From NCBI GenBank assembly GCA_020216625.1, contig JAIUYB010000018.1, positions 1 to 12,697 of the forward strand: DNA of 12,697 nt. The letters are read 5' to 3'. The position numbers and the translations under genes were made by a program. This document shows positions 12,511-12,697 of the stretch, piece by piece. The stretch is from Desulfarculus sp. Lineage in GTDB: Bacteria > Desulfobacterota > Desulfarculia > Desulfarculales > Desulfarculaceae. Within the stretch, counting starts at the first letter, position 1, and every line of letters begins with the position of its first letter. The notes beneath the pieces are model-generated. The model did no database searches. It had not been told where the DNA came from and saw only the letters and a program-made list of their open reading frames with translations.

Positions 12511-12697
12511 CTAACCATCATGGGATCCGAGTAAAAATCCGGACAGGAGGTCAGGCGGCGCAGGGTGGGAGGGGCGCTGCCGACCCCGGAGGCCGAGGCG
12601 GGCCAGCAGGGCCAGCACTCCGGCGGGATCCTGGCCGTCCGCCCGGCCGGGCTTGATCCGCCCCGCCGCCCGGATGGCCCAGCCCGCGCCGGTCAGC
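12511..12697 (-). CDS. C-terminal fragment of an unidentified gene, cut by the right window edge
   Basis: The last 61 codons of a minus-strand frame open from the window edge to TAG 12513-12511. The reading frame gives GWAIRAAGRIKPGRADGQ, then DPAGVLALLARLGLRG, and ends FLLGSHDG. It has no internal stop and joins the glycosyltransferase with a 4-base gap or a short overlap, as expected for an operon partner. The competing frame is rich in Gly/Pro/Arg and ends earlier at a TGA, typical of GC-rich shadow sequence. I do not recognise the family; too little of the protein is visible to assign a function. Confidence 0.5.
   Translation of the reverse strand, partial: LTGAGWAIRAAGRIKPGRADGQDPAGVLALLARLGLRGRQRPSHPAPPDLLSGFLLGSHDG

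Overview
The window looks like chromosome from a GC-rich, Gram-negative, didermic bacterium. A member of the Desulfobacterota (the former Deltaproteobacteria) is my best guess from protein style and gene order; this is an inference and no marker gene is present. Coding density is high, and all recognised genes but one lie on the minus strand. The exception is a small gene inside a visibly AT-richer 1.2-kb pocket (about 2825-4026).

Layout, left to right. (1) Positions 1-2824, all minus: the N-terminal two thirds of a CbiB/CobD-type cobalamin biosynthesis protein cut by the window edge, a cysteine-rich DUF116 protein, and an exported calcineurin-like metallophosphoesterase. A large imperfect hairpin separates the first two. 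(2) Positions 2825-4026: a 448-bp divergent gap, then a plus-strand gene for a 122-residue uncharacterised basic protein with its own promoter, ribosome binding site and strong intrinsic terminator, then a 385-bp convergent gap. This second gap holds several palindromes and a Fur-box-like sequence. (3) Positions 4027-11538, minus: a compact run of seven genes, transcribed in the order tolC-like, ftsE, ftsX, envC-like, ctpA, yibQ-like, fur. A good TTGACA promoter candidate precedes tolC. (4) Positions 11559-12697, minus: a membrane-anchored family 2-like glycosyltransferase, and the C-terminal 61 codons of an unidentified gene cut by the right edge.

The central run is functionally coherent. 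In well-studied bacteria FtsE and FtsX form an ABC-type complex at the division site that drives EnvC, a coiled-coil protein with a catalytically dead LytM domain, to switch on murein amidases. The EnvC-like protein here also lacks the metal ligands of an active M23 peptidase. CtpA is a periplasmic PDZ protease and YibQ-like proteins are divergent polysaccharide deacetylase homologues; envC and yibQ are also neighbours in E. coli. The less expected members are a TolC-type outer-membrane channel at the head and a Fur-family metal regulator at the tail.

The most interesting unexplained material is the AT-richer pocket: the uncharacterised small gene with repeats just upstream of its promoter, and the convergent gap with a Fur-box-like core but no annotated gene start. 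No RNA gene, CRISPR array, insertion sequence or phage gene was seen.
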